From positions 124,001 to 188,000 of the IMG/VR virus record IMGVR_UViG_3300023174_000045: a DNA stretch of 64,000 nucleotides. The stretch is one strand, 5' to 3'. The notes under the pieces were generated by a model. The model did not search any database. It saw nothing but the letters and a program-made list of their open reading frames with translations, and was not told the origin of the DNA. This document shows positions 41,322 through 46,922 of the stretch, in pieces. The translations under genes were made by a program, and so were the position numbers. The DNA comes from a virus. Numbering within the stretch: position 1 is the first letter of the stretch; every line of letters begins with the position of its first letter.

Positions 41322-41729
41322 ATGATAGCAATTAACACGGTAATAAAACCGATGGTGGGCCACGAACAAGAAGCAATTGACAATTTCTATACTTTTCATA
41401 AATCACCACACCCGGAGTTATTTGAATTTTTTAAAGAGTTTGTGGATCAAAATTTAATTTTGAATACGATGTTTTGGCAGCCATATGATGACCGAAATCT
41501 CAATCATTTGCTTAGATACTATGCTGTCAATATGGAAAATGCCGAAATTTTTCAAGAAAAATTATTGAGTGAGTCTGCAGATTTTTCAATGAAAAAATTC
41601 TGGGATCAAAATAAATTTGACTATTCAATTGAGTTGACAGAAATAAACTTTGATGAAGAATTTCCACAATACTATGTTGTAGATAATGAGTCTGGTGGAG
41701 TTTGGGGAGACGTTTGGCCATTGCTTTGA
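41322..41729 (+). CDS. hypothetical protein, tandem paralog 1 (AT-rich)
   Basis: 135 residues, with TAGGAG upstream. FFKEFVDQNLILN, AEIFQEKLL, FSMKKFWDQNKFDYSIELTEINFD correspond block by block to the next gene. AT-richer than the bank around it, probably a later insertion between tRNA-fMet and the second RNA unit. No known domain. Confidence 0.6.
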   Translation: MIAINTVIKPMVGHEQEAIDNFYTFHKSPHPELFEFFKEFVDQNLILNTMFWQPYDDRNLNHLLRYYAVNMENAEIFQEKLLSESADFSMKKFWDQNKFDYSIELTEINFDEEFPQYYVVDNESGGVWGDVWPLL

Positions 41730-42208
41730 TATGCGTTGAAGTTTATTGCAGGCCAACAAAAAAATGTGATTTTGTTGCTGTTCGATCGTGGACAGAATTT
41801 ATATGTGCTGAGTATCCAGCGATGTTTGACTTCTTTCAAGAGTGCATTGATCAAAATTTAATTGTGAACAAATTTGCATTAAATGTAGATGGAGTTACAG
41901 ACTTATGGAAATACTACTCCTCCAATCAAACTCAAGCTGAAATTTTTCTTGAAAAATTTAAAAATATGCCTTTGAATTTTTCTAAAGAGAAGTTTTCAAT
42001 GAAAGAATTTTGGAATCGTTATGAGTTTGAAATTGATATGTCACTCAAAGAAATAGATTTTGACAACGAAAAAGAATTATTTGATTTGATAAACAAAGAC
42101 ACCGGTGAGATGTGGGCTACTACATTTCCATTAGGTGGACCGCTTGATAATTATTACCAGTTAGAAAAACATTTTCAGCCACAGTGGTTGACAACAAAAG
42201 ATAAATAA
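41714..42208 (+). CDS. hypothetical protein, tandem paralog 2 (AT-rich)
   Basis: 164 residues from a TTG at 41714 (GGGGAG just upstream); 41702 and 41726 are alternative TTG starts and no ATG is available early. MFDFFQECIDQNLIVN, AEIFLEKFKN and FSMKEFWNRYEFEIDMSLKEIDFD match paralog 1. Overlaps paralog 1's end. Function unknown. Confidence 0.55.
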   Translation: MAIALICVEVYCRPTKKCDFVAVRSWTEFICAEYPAMFDFFQECIDQNLIVNKFALNVDGVTDLWKYYSSNQTQAEIFLEKFKNMPLNFSKEKFSMKEFWNRYEFEIDMSLKEIDFDNEKELFDLINKDTGEMWATTFPLGGPLDNYYQLEKHFQPQWLTTKDK

Positions 42209-42216
42209 ACTATAAT
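42188..42216 (+). promoter_or_regulatory. promoter of leader/attenuator unit 2
   Basis: TTGACA (42188-42193), 17-bp spacer, TATAAT (42211-42216), inside the end of the preceding gene; ATG of the leader peptide 7 bases later. Confidence 0.78.
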
Positions 42217-42223
42217 AGGAACT

Positions 42224-42334
42224 ATGATGAAACAACAATTCTGTTCAATGTCCAAGCCCCAAACACTCCAGGCAACAACCTGGCTGTTGGCCAATGGCTC
42301 ATTCAACAGCATTCCAGGAGAACCGGGGTTCTGA
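42224..42334 (+). CDS. 36-residue leader peptide candidate (unit 2)
   Basis: MMKQQFCSMSKPQTLQATTW then NSIPGEPGF. The last codons (CCG GGG TTC TGA) lie in the arm 42323-42332 that can pair with 42360-42369. Translation through or stalling at this end would decide which hairpin forms, as in classical attenuation. Confidence 0.5.
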   Translation: MMKQQFCSMSKPQTLQATTWLLANGSFNSIPGEPGF

Positions 42335-42391
42335 TTAGACTATATTCGTATACCTAACAAGAACCCCGGAACTAAACACTCCGGGGTTTTT
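42323..42391 (+). terminator. attenuator: mutually exclusive hairpins before a tRNA block
   Basis: Antiterminator: CCGGGGTTCT (42323-42332) with AGAACCCCGG (42360-42369), 10 bp perfect. Terminator: AACCCCGGA (42362-42370) with TCCGGGGTT (42380-42388), 9 bp perfect, then T run (42387-42391). The two share bases 42362-42369. Confidence 0.65.
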
Positions 42392-42399
42392 CATTTAGT

Positions 42400-42588
42400 G
42401 CAACGGCAACGCGAGCCGGTATCACTCTAAACTACAAATGTGGGCGGCCCGGAGGATGGGAAGCTGGTGGTGAAAACGCCAGTGGTAAAATTCCGGAGTA
42501 TCGAAGCATTCTCGGGCCTTGGGGCAAGTGGGTTCATCCATGAAGAGTGCTTCGATACACACATTGGCAACAGTGTGTTGAAATTTAT
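42400..42588 (+). ncRNA. structured RNA segment before tRNA-Trp
   Basis: No ORF. GTATCGAAGCA (42498-42508) pairs perfectly with TGCTTCGATAC (42548-42558), enclosing a 39-base loop with CTTGGGGCAAG and a T-loop-like GGGTTCATCC. A further ACACA/TGTGT hairpin follows. Would be transcribed when the attenuator reads through. Confidence 0.45.
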
Positions 42589-42662
42589 TCCGGTGTAGTA
42601 TAATGGCAGTGCGGCGGTCTCCAAAACCGTTAGTGGGAGTTCGATTCTCTCCACCGGAGCCA
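42589..42662 (+). tRNA. tRNA-Trp(CCA)
   Basis: Acceptor TCCGGTG/CACCGGA, anticodon arm GCGGT-CTCCAAA-ACCGT, CCA encoded. Confidence 0.92.
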
Positions 42663-42669
42663 AGTTAAT

Positions 42670-42744
42670 GGGGGGTTGGTGCTAACGGGAACACATGTGC
42701 TTTGCAAGCATGAGTTAAGGGTTCGATTCCCTTACCCTCCACCA
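42670..42744 (+). tRNA. tRNA-Ala(TGC)
   Basis: Acceptor GGGGGGT/ACCCTCC, loop TTTGCAA, CCA encoded. The canonical Ala G3-U70 pair is present. Confidence 0.92.
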
Positions 42745-42766
42745 TAGTCAGTATAAGTATTCACAA

Positions 42767-42856
42767 GGTGCGGTCCTATAATGGTATTAGAGCAGATTGC
42801 TAATCTGTCGCTCGGCGTAATCCGGGTTCTGAGTTCGAGTCTCAGTCGCACCGCCA
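42767..42856 (+). tRNA. tRNA-Ser(GCT)
   Basis: Acceptor GGTGCGG/TCGCACC, loop TTGCTAA, long variable arm, CCA encoded. Confidence 0.92.
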
Positions 42857-42863
42857 AGAACAT

Positions 42864-42939
42864 TCCCTCGTAGCACAGCGGTAGTTGCGCTTCACTGTTA
42901 ATGAAGATGTCGTTCGTTCGATCCGAACCGAGGGAGCCA
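42864..42939 (+). tRNA. tRNA-Asn(GTT)
   Basis: Acceptor TCCCTCG/CGAGGGA, anticodon arm CTTCA-CTGTTAA-TGAAG, CCA encoded. Confidence 0.93.
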
Positions 42940-42957
42940 AATAAAAAAGGAAACGCA

Positions 42958-43140
42958 ATGTCAGCATTTAACACACACAACGACCCATTGAAACACAAGA
43001 CTGGTAAGCCCAGACTTGGTCCAATGAATGTAGAACAGTTGACCCGACTGTTGGAGAGTGCCAGACCCAAACATCGTGCAAAGATTCAACGTGCCTTGGA
43101 CTACAAGAAAACAATTCAAAAGATCATAGCAAAGGCTTGA
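42958..43140 (+). CDS. hypothetical basic 60-residue protein
   Basis: MSAFNTHNDPLKHKTGKPRLG then RLLESARPKHRAKIQRALDYKKTIQKIIAK, a Lys/Arg-rich helix that could bind RNA. AAAGGAAACGCA precedes the ATG; the longer frame from 42901 would run through tRNA-Asn and is rejected. Lies between tRNA-Asn and tRNA-Thr. Confidence 0.6.
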   Translation: MSAFNTHNDPLKHKTGKPRLGPMNVEQLTRLLESARPKHRAKIQRALDYKKTIQKIIAKA

Positions 43141-43145
43141 TATCC

Positions 43146-43219
43146 GCCCTACTAGTATAATGGCATTACACTGGTTTTGTAATCCTGTGATGGCAGTTCG
43201 ATTCTGTCGTGGGGCACCA
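43146..43219 (+). tRNA. tRNA-Thr(TGT)
   Basis: Acceptor GCCCTAC/GTGGGGC, loop TTTGTAA inside an imperfect anticodon stem with T-T mismatches, CCA encoded. Confidence 0.85.
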
Positions 43220-43242
43220 AATTTTTACAAAGGAGATCTGTC

Positions 43243-43281
43243 ATGAGTAGTGACAAGAGTGACAAACCTATGGGGGTATAA
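43243..43281 (+). CDS. 12-codon minigene overlapping tRNA-Lys
   Basis: ATG with a strong RBS (AAGGAGAT, 6 bases upstream) opens MSSDKSDKPMGV and stops with a TAA inside the 5' end of tRNA-Lys (from 43272). Translation would cover the tRNA's 5' processing site. May be a remnant or a coupling device. Confidence 0.35.
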   Translation: MSSDKSDKPMGV

Positions 43282-43346
43282 CTTAACGGCTAAAGTAGTG
43301 GGCTTTTAACCCATTAATCAGAGTTCGATTCTCTGTGCCCCTACCA
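43272..43346 (+). tRNA. tRNA-Lys(TTT)
   Basis: Acceptor GGGGGTA/TGCCCCT, anticodon arm GTGGG-CTTTTAA-CCCAT, CCA encoded. A minigene with strong RBS overlaps its 5' end. Confidence 0.92.
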
Positions 43347-43420
43347 TATAAAAACACATTAACAGCGTCGTACCGGTCGCCGGACTTAGGTTGAATTCCT
43401 AATAGTGTGTTTCTATATGG
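43344..43420 (+). ncRNA. tRNA-bridging hairpin element 2
   Basis: CCATATA (43344-43350), A, AAACACA (43352-43358) pair with TGTGTTT (43406-43412), C, TATATGG (43414-43420). The architecture and A.C mismatch are the same as in element 1, with compensatory changes (G-C to A-T in the outer arm). The outer arm uses the tRNA-Lys CCA and the next tRNA's GG. Loop T-arm-like hairpin TTAGG-TTGAATT-CCTAA. Confidence 0.62.
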
Positions 43421-43494
43421 TAATATAGCATAGTGGCTAATGCAGTTGCTTCATACGCAACCCACCGTTGGTTCGAGTCCAACTATTACCACCA
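43419..43494 (+). tRNA. tRNA-Met or Ile2(CAT)
   Basis: Acceptor GGTAATA/TATTACC, anticodon arm GTTGC-TTCATAC-GCAAC, CCA encoded. Third CAT tRNA; one of the two elongator types may be the lysidine-modified Ile tRNA for AUA. Confidence 0.9.
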
Positions 43495-43500
43495 AGTTTT

Positions 43501-43575
43501 GGCCAGTTAGCTCAGGGGTAGAGCAACGTCTTGATAAGGCGTGGGTCGGTGGTTCGAGACCACCACTGGCTACCA
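43501..43575 (+). tRNA. tRNA-Ile(GAT)
   Basis: Acceptor GGCCAGT/ACTGGCT, anticodon arm ACGTC-TTGATAA-GGCGT, CCA encoded. Confidence 0.92.
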
Positions 43576-43582
43576 ATTCAGT

Positions 43583-43658
43583 TGGGGTGTCGCCTAGAGG
43601 CCTAAGGCACTGGTCTTTGAAATCAGTATCATGAGTTCGAATCTCATCTCCCCTGCCA
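43583..43658 (+). tRNA. tRNA-Gln(TTG)
   Basis: Acceptor TGGGGTG/CTCCCCT with a weak U1 position as usual for Gln, anticodon arm CTGGT-CTTTGAA-ATCAG, CCA encoded. Confidence 0.88.
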
Positions 43659-43665
43659 AACAACG

Positions 43666-43694
43666 TAGACAAACTTTGATGTTTGTTGTATAAT
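43666..43694 (+). promoter_or_regulatory. promoter before tRNA-Gly(TCC)
   Basis: TAGACA (43666-43671), 17-bp spacer, TATAAT (43689-43694), 8 bases before the tRNA. Confidence 0.65.
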
Positions 43695-43702
43695 TACACA
43701 AT

Positions 43703-43777
43703 GCGGGATTAACTCAGGGGTAGAGTGTCAGCCTTCCAAGCTGTTCGTCAGCGGTTCGAATCCGCTATCCCGCTCCA
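43703..43777 (+). tRNA. tRNA-Gly(TCC)
   Basis: Acceptor GCGGGAT/ATCCCGC, loop CTTCCAA, discriminator T, CCA encoded. Confidence 0.93.
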
Positions 43778-43797
43778 CTTTAACAGAAAGAAACAAC

Positions 43798-44004
43798 ATG
43801 ACAATTGAGAGTGCCGCAACCTTTTTGGTATGTGTAATTTTATTGAGCTGTGGTATCATAGTGCTGGCCGGTCTAGTATTATTGATCAACAACCTGTTGC
43901 ATCGCTACTGGAAAGATCTAAACTGGACTCTACCTGAGAGCATGCAGTCCGTACGTTATGTTGAAGTTGACAAAACTCAAGAACCCCATTTAGACCGCAA
44001 GTAA
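43798..44004 (+). CDS. small membrane protein
   Basis: 68 residues with one long N-terminal hydrophobic segment (FLVCVILLSCGIIVLAGLVL), then a polar tail WKDLNWTLPESMQSVRYVEVD. AAAGAAA precedes the ATG. Its 3' end forms the left arm of a terminator. Confidence 0.6.
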   Translation: MTIESAATFLVCVILLSCGIIVLAGLVLLINNLLHRYWKDLNWTLPESMQSVRYVEVDKTQEPHLDRK

Positions 44005-44053
44005 TACCGACCCCTTGACGGTTTAGGTCCCTTGTACTTGCGGTCTAATTTTT
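43991..44053 (+). terminator. terminator overlapping CDS end
   Basis: TAGACCGCAAGTA (43991-44003) pairs with TACTTGCGGTCTA (44035-44047), 13 bp perfect, followed by ATTTTTT. Confidence 0.8.
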
Positions 44054-44055
44054 TA

Positions 44056-44129
44056 CTCCGATTGGTGAAATGGTATCATTCATGGTTTGGGACCATGTGG
44101 CGCAAGTTCGATTCTTGCATCGGAGACCA
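44056..44129 (+). tRNA. tRNA-Pro(TGG)
   Basis: Acceptor CTCCGAT/ATCGGAG, anticodon arm CATGG-TTTGGGA-CCATG, CCA encoded. Confidence 0.93.
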
Positions 44130-44135
44130 TGTAAT

Positions 44136-44213
44136 GCAACGGTGGCAGAGCGGCCCAATGCACGGGATTGCAAATCCCGAAAACCACTGGTTCAAATCCA
44201 GTCCGTTGCTCCA
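44136..44213 (+). tRNA. tRNA-Cys(GCA)
   Basis: Acceptor GCAACGG/CCGTTGC, anticodon arm CGGGA-TTGCAAA-TCCCG, discriminator T, CCA encoded. Confidence 0.93.
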
Positions 44214-44227
44214 ACAAGAAAGTACCT

Positions 44228-44473
44228 ATGTGGGAATATGTTTTAACGTTTTTTGCTGTGTTGTTCACAGATATTTTTTATACCTACTACCTAAAAGCAG
44301 TACAAGATGAACGTGTGATGGCTGCCAGTGTTTGGGCCACTGTTGTATTTTTGGTAGCCTGCGTAGCAGTGATCAACTACACAACAAATTACTGGTTGCT
44401 GATTCCTGCAGGGCTAGGTGCGTTTTGTGGCACTTGGATAGGCATGAGATTACGGGCTCAACAAAAGCAGTAG
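44228..44473 (+). CDS. three-helix membrane protein
   Basis: 81 residues with three hydrophobic segments (YVLTFFAVLFTDIFYTYYL, ASVWATVVFLVACVAVI, WLLIPAGLGAFCGTWIGM). Start 44228 is placed after tRNA-Cys; the longer frame from 44168 runs through the tRNA. No function is known; holin-like size, but no lysis partner is seen nearby. Confidence 0.6.
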   Translation: MWEYVLTFFAVLFTDIFYTYYLKAVQDERVMAASVWATVVFLVACVAVINYTTNYWLLIPAGLGAFCGTWIGMRLRAQQKQ

Positions 44474-44481
44474 TGATCGTC

Positions 44482-44489
44482 TATAAATA
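44482..44489 (+). promoter_or_regulatory. T4-type late promoter-like motif TATAAATA
   Basis: Exact TATAAATA, 4 bases before the ATG of the HNH-like gene. Confidence 0.35.
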
Positions 44490-44493
44490 TAGC

Positions 44494-44889
44494 ATGTCCA
44501 TTTACAATCAGTATTTTTGCCAACATTGTCGTTCTGCGTATTCTAGATCACAAGAAAAATTAACTCCAGGATATTGCAGTTTGAATTGTTCTGTGGTTGA
44601 GTCAAAAAGACAGTCGCAAAAAACTTTCAAAGAACTAACTTTGGAAGACAGAATCAAAAATCGACCTGGTGGCACATATCTTGAGTACAACAGTGGTATT
44701 CCTCCTGAACTGGCTGTAGAAACAACCCCAGTCAAAAGAAGAGAGTACAAATGTGTTTGTTGCGGCATTGCTGATTACAATGGCCGTCCGTTGAAACTAC
44801 AACTGTTTCACCATGACGGTAATCAAAAGAATTTTGACCCAGACAATGTTAAATTTTTGTGTCCAAATTGTTTGAGCCAACATCAATAA
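44494..44889 (+). CDS. HNH-type nuclease, zinc-finger protein
   Basis: 131 residues. C-terminal YKCVCCGIADYNG then LQLFHHDGNQKNFDPDNVKFLCPNCLSQ is an HNH site (Cys pair, HH-x-DGN, Asn, Cys pair). The N-terminal FCQHCRSAYSRSQEKLTPGYCSLNC is a second zinc ribbon. Free-standing HNH genes in T4-like phages often act as homing nucleases, and the location within the tRNA bank fits a mobile intruder. Confidence 0.72.
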   Translation: MSIYNQYFCQHCRSAYSRSQEKLTPGYCSLNCSVVESKRQSQKTFKELTLEDRIKNRPGGTYLEYNSGIPPELAVETTPVKRREYKCVCCGIADYNGRPLKLQLFHHDGNQKNFDPDNVKFLCPNCLSQHQ

Positions 44890-44895
44890 ATCAAA

Positions 44896-44985
44896 GGAAG
44901 TGTGGCAGAGTCCGGCTGATTGCACCTGTCTTGAAAACAGACGGCTCGAAAGGGTCCGTGAGTTCGAATCTCACCGCTTCCACCA
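44896..44985 (+). tRNA. tRNA-Ser(TGA)
   Basis: Acceptor GGAAGTG/CGCTTCC, loop CTTGAAA, long variable arm, CCA encoded. Confidence 0.93.
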
Positions 44986-44991
44986 AAAATC

Positions 44992-45066
44992 GCCTTGTTA
45001 ACTCAGCGGTAGAGTAGCGCCTTTACACGGCGAATGTCGGCGGTTCGATCCCGTCACAAGGTACCA
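44992..45066 (+). tRNA. tRNA-Val(TAC)
   Basis: Acceptor GCCTTGT/ACAAGGT, loop TTTACAC, CCA encoded. Confidence 0.92.
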
Positions 45067-45072
45067 ACCAAT

Positions 45073-45148
45073 GGCTCGATAGCTCAGTTGGTAGAGCAGT
45101 AGACTGAAAATCTATGTGTGGGCGGTTCGATCCCGTCTCGAGCCACCA
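45073..45148 (+). tRNA. tRNA-Phe(GAA)
   Basis: Acceptor GGCTCGA/TCGAGCC, loop CTGAAAA, CCA encoded. Confidence 0.93.
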
Positions 45149-45345
45149 AATGTATTATCCAACACAAACTCATGTTGTTGTGGTTCAAATATGGGATCGT
45201 CTGCATATTGAGGCACAGTGTGTTGGTAAAGAGGATTCACTGTGAATTCTTTGGTTGTGGTCCATGATCGGTTGGGCCTGTAGGGTTCATGGCTAAATGC
45301 GGCATACAGCACCTGCACAGTGTCTCGTAGTTCATATGGAATCAT
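45112..45345 (-). CDS. reverse-strand gene fragment ending in tRNA-Phe
   Basis: 77 codons on the minus strand: ELRDTVQVLYAAFSHEPYRP and KEFTVNPLYQHTVPQYADDP look like real protein with the codon habits of the window. The last ~12 codons (SRRDRTAHT) are the complement of tRNA-Phe, so the original 3' end seems replaced by the tRNA. No other gene occupies 45149-45357. Probably the remnant of a longer gene. Confidence 0.4.
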   Translation of the reverse strand: MIPYELRDTVQVLYAAFSHEPYRPNRSWTTTKEFTVNPLYQHTVPQYADDPIFEPQQHEFVLDNTFGGSRRDRTAHT

Positions 45346-45357
45346 ATTGTATTTAAT

Positions 45358-45434
45358 GCCCCGGTGATGGAATTGGTATACATGCCGGTCTTAGAAGCCG
45401 TATTTTAGGAGTTCGAGTCTCCTCTGGGGCACCA
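45358..45434 (+). tRNA. tRNA-Leu(TAG), short variable loop
   Basis: Acceptor GCCCCGG/CTGGGGC, Leu-type D-arm (TGATGGAATTGGTATAC), loop CTTAGAA, CCA encoded. Only ~5 bases lie between anticodon stem and T-stem, where bacterial Leu tRNAs have a long arm. Confidence 0.85.
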
Positions 45435-45439
45435 ATTCA

Positions 45440-45514
45440 GGATGTTTAGCACAGCGGTAGTGCATCACCTCGACACGGTGAGGGTCAGTGGTTCAATTCC
45501 ACTAACATCCACCA
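45440..45514 (+). tRNA. tRNA-Val(GAC)
   Basis: Acceptor GGATGTT/AACATCC, anticodon arm TCACC-TCGACAC-GGTGA giving GAC with C at position 33, CCA encoded. Confidence 0.85.
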
Positions 45515-45521
45515 CAAATCT

Positions 45522-45600
45522 GCCCCCATGGACAAATCGGTAAAGTCGTCTCTCTCAAAAGGAGAAGTTGTTCTCTGTTCGAATCAGAGTGGGGGTACCA
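45522..45600 (+). tRNA. tRNA-Leu(CAA), short variable loop
   Basis: Acceptor GCCCCCA/TGGGGGT, anticodon arm TCTCT-CTCAAAA-GGAGA, ~7-base variable loop, CCA encoded. Confidence 0.85.
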
Positions 45601-45608
45601 TTCCTAAT

Positions 45609-45685
45609 GCCCTGGTGGCGCAATTGGTAGACGCACCACTTTGAGGGGGTGTACAGTGTGAGTTCGAGTCTCACCCAGGGCACCA
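45609..45685 (+). tRNA. tRNA-Leu(GAG), short variable loop
   Basis: Acceptor GCCCTGG/CCAGGGC, Leu-type D-arm (TGGCGCAATTGGTAGAC), loop TTGAGGG, ~5-base variable loop, CCA encoded. Confidence 0.85.
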
Positions 45686-45686
45686 A

Positions 45687-45715
45687 TTGACAACAAATTC
45701 AAAATCAATTACAAT
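45687..45715 (+). promoter_or_regulatory. promoter before tRNA-Ala(GGC)
   Basis: TTGACA (45687-45692), 17-bp spacer, TACAAT (45710-45715), 8 bases before the tRNA. Confidence 0.7.
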
Positions 45716-45723
45716 ACACACAC

Positions 45724-45797
45724 GGGCTGTTAGTTAAATGGGATAACTCTGCCATGGCATGGCAGCATCGGGAGTTCGACTCTCCCACGGTCCACCA
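45724..45797 (+). tRNA. tRNA-Ala(GGC)
   Basis: Acceptor GGGCTGT/ACGGTCC with G3-U70, anticodon arm CTGCC-ATGGCAT-GGCAG, CCA encoded. Confidence 0.9.
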
Positions 45798-45818
45798 CTA
45801 TCAAGAAAGGAGTCAGTG

Positions 45819-46253
45819 ATGAGTGAATTTAACGTATTGGTTGGCAAGCGCATCAATGGCTTGTTCATAGGCGAAGATGCTTGGGCCTTGGTGTTTCGCG
45901 ACATCAATGAACGTTACTATTGTTTTCGCACAGAGAACGATTGTTGCAACGCTGTGTGGTTCAATCACGTAAACGGTGTAGAAACTGTGCTGGGCGAAGG
46001 CAACTTGTTCGATGTCCTGCGTGGTGCCATGGTAACTGCTGTGGAAGACAAAGGCTGGACTGATGATCGCGACGACGAAGATGGCTACGAAGTTGTGCAA
46101 GATGGTTTCTGGACCATAAAAACAGACCGTGGCTACATAGACTTAGAAGTACGCAACAGTCACAACGGCTACTATGGTGGCCGTGTGCGGTATGATGAAG
46201 AGTCCAAGCCTGGTGACATCAAAGATTTACAAGCAGTGACTGAAGATTTTTAA
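45819..46253 (+). CDS. conserved phage hypothetical protein
   Basis: 144 residues. VLVGKRINGLFIGEDAWALVFRD and RYYCFRTENDCCNAVWFNHVNG suggest a beta-rich fold; EDGYEVVQDGFWTIKTDRGYIDLEVRNSHNGYYGG at the end. AAAGGAG before the ATG; the frame from 45759 runs through tRNA-Ala. tRNA-Pro begins right after the stop. Confidence 0.68.
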   Translation: MSEFNVLVGKRINGLFIGEDAWALVFRDINERYYCFRTENDCCNAVWFNHVNGVETVLGEGNLFDVLRGAMVTAVEDKGWTDDRDDEDGYEVVQDGFWTIKTDRGYIDLEVRNSHNGYYGGRVRYDEESKPGDIKDLQAVTEDF

Positions 46254-46330
46254 CGGAATATGGCGCAGCCTGGCAGCGCACTTGCATGGGGTGCAAGGGG
46301 TCGCAAGTTCGAATCTTGCTATTCCGACCA
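46254..46330 (+). tRNA. tRNA-Pro(GGG)
   Basis: Acceptor CGGAATA/TATTCCG, anticodon arm CTTGC-ATGGGGT-GCAAG, CCA encoded. Starts at the base after the preceding stop codon. Confidence 0.92.
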
Positions 46331-46332
46331 AC

Positions 46333-46340
46333 TATAAATA
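46333..46340 (+). promoter_or_regulatory. T4-type late promoter-like motif TATAAATA
   Basis: Exact TATAAATA, 15 bases before the YkuK-like gene's ATG. Confidence 0.35.
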
Positions 46341-46355
46341 ACCTTGAAAGTGTAT

Positions 46356-46826
46356 ATGAAAAAACTTGATATAGAACAAGTGGCCGAATTTATCCGGACT
46401 CAAAGTCCAGAAACACGCATCTATCTTGGATGCGACAGTGAACGCATCAAAATTGATGGTGCATGGTGGGCTGACTATGTGTTGGCCATTGTGGTTCACA
46501 TCAACGGCAACAACGGTTGCAAACTGTTTGGTGAAGTACATCGTGAACGTGTGTGGGATCAAAAAGCATCCAAGCCGGCCATGCGGCTCATGACTGAAGT
46601 TTACAAAGTTTCAGAACTGTACTTGAAACTGGCAGAAGTGTTGGAAGGGCGCGATGTTGAAGTTCACTTGGACATCAACCCTGACGAAATGCACGGATCA
46701 AGTTGTGTTGTCAGCCAAGCCATCGGTTACATCAAAGGCACATGTAATGTGATTCCTTTTGTGAAGCCTGAGGCTTTTGCAGCCAGCTATGCTGCCGACA
46801 GATTCAAAGGCTTGCGGGCGGCGTAG
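46356..46826 (+). CDS. YkuK-like RNase H-fold protein (DUF458)
   Basis: 156 residues. IYLGCDSERI (first catalytic-type Asp), VVHINGNNG, a helix AMRLMTEVYKVSELYLKLAEVLEG, then VEVHLDINPDEMHGSSCVVSQAIGYI match the YkuK/DUF458 RNase H-like family. A nuclease role on RNA is plausible, and its position among tRNAs is suggestive. The ATG at 46356 is preferred over a TTG at 46344. Confidence 0.75.
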   Translation: MKKLDIEQVAEFIRTQSPETRIYLGCDSERIKIDGAWWADYVLAIVVHINGNNGCKLFGEVHRERVWDQKASKPAMRLMTEVYKVSELYLKLAEVLEGRDVEVHLDINPDEMHGSSCVVSQAIGYIKGTCNVIPFVKPEAFAASYAADRFKGLRAA

Positions 46827-46832
46827 AATATT

Positions 46833-46908
46833 GCGGACGTAGCTCAGTTGGTAGAGCATTACCTTGCCAAGGTAAATGTCGTCGGTTCGAACCCGATCGT
46901 CCGCTCCA
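46833..46908 (+). tRNA. tRNA-Gly(GCC)
   Basis: Acceptor GCGGACG/CGTCCGC, anticodon arm TTACC-TTGCCAA-GGTAA, CCA encoded. Confidence 0.93.
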
Positions 46909-46922
46909 ACTAAAAAGTTTGT

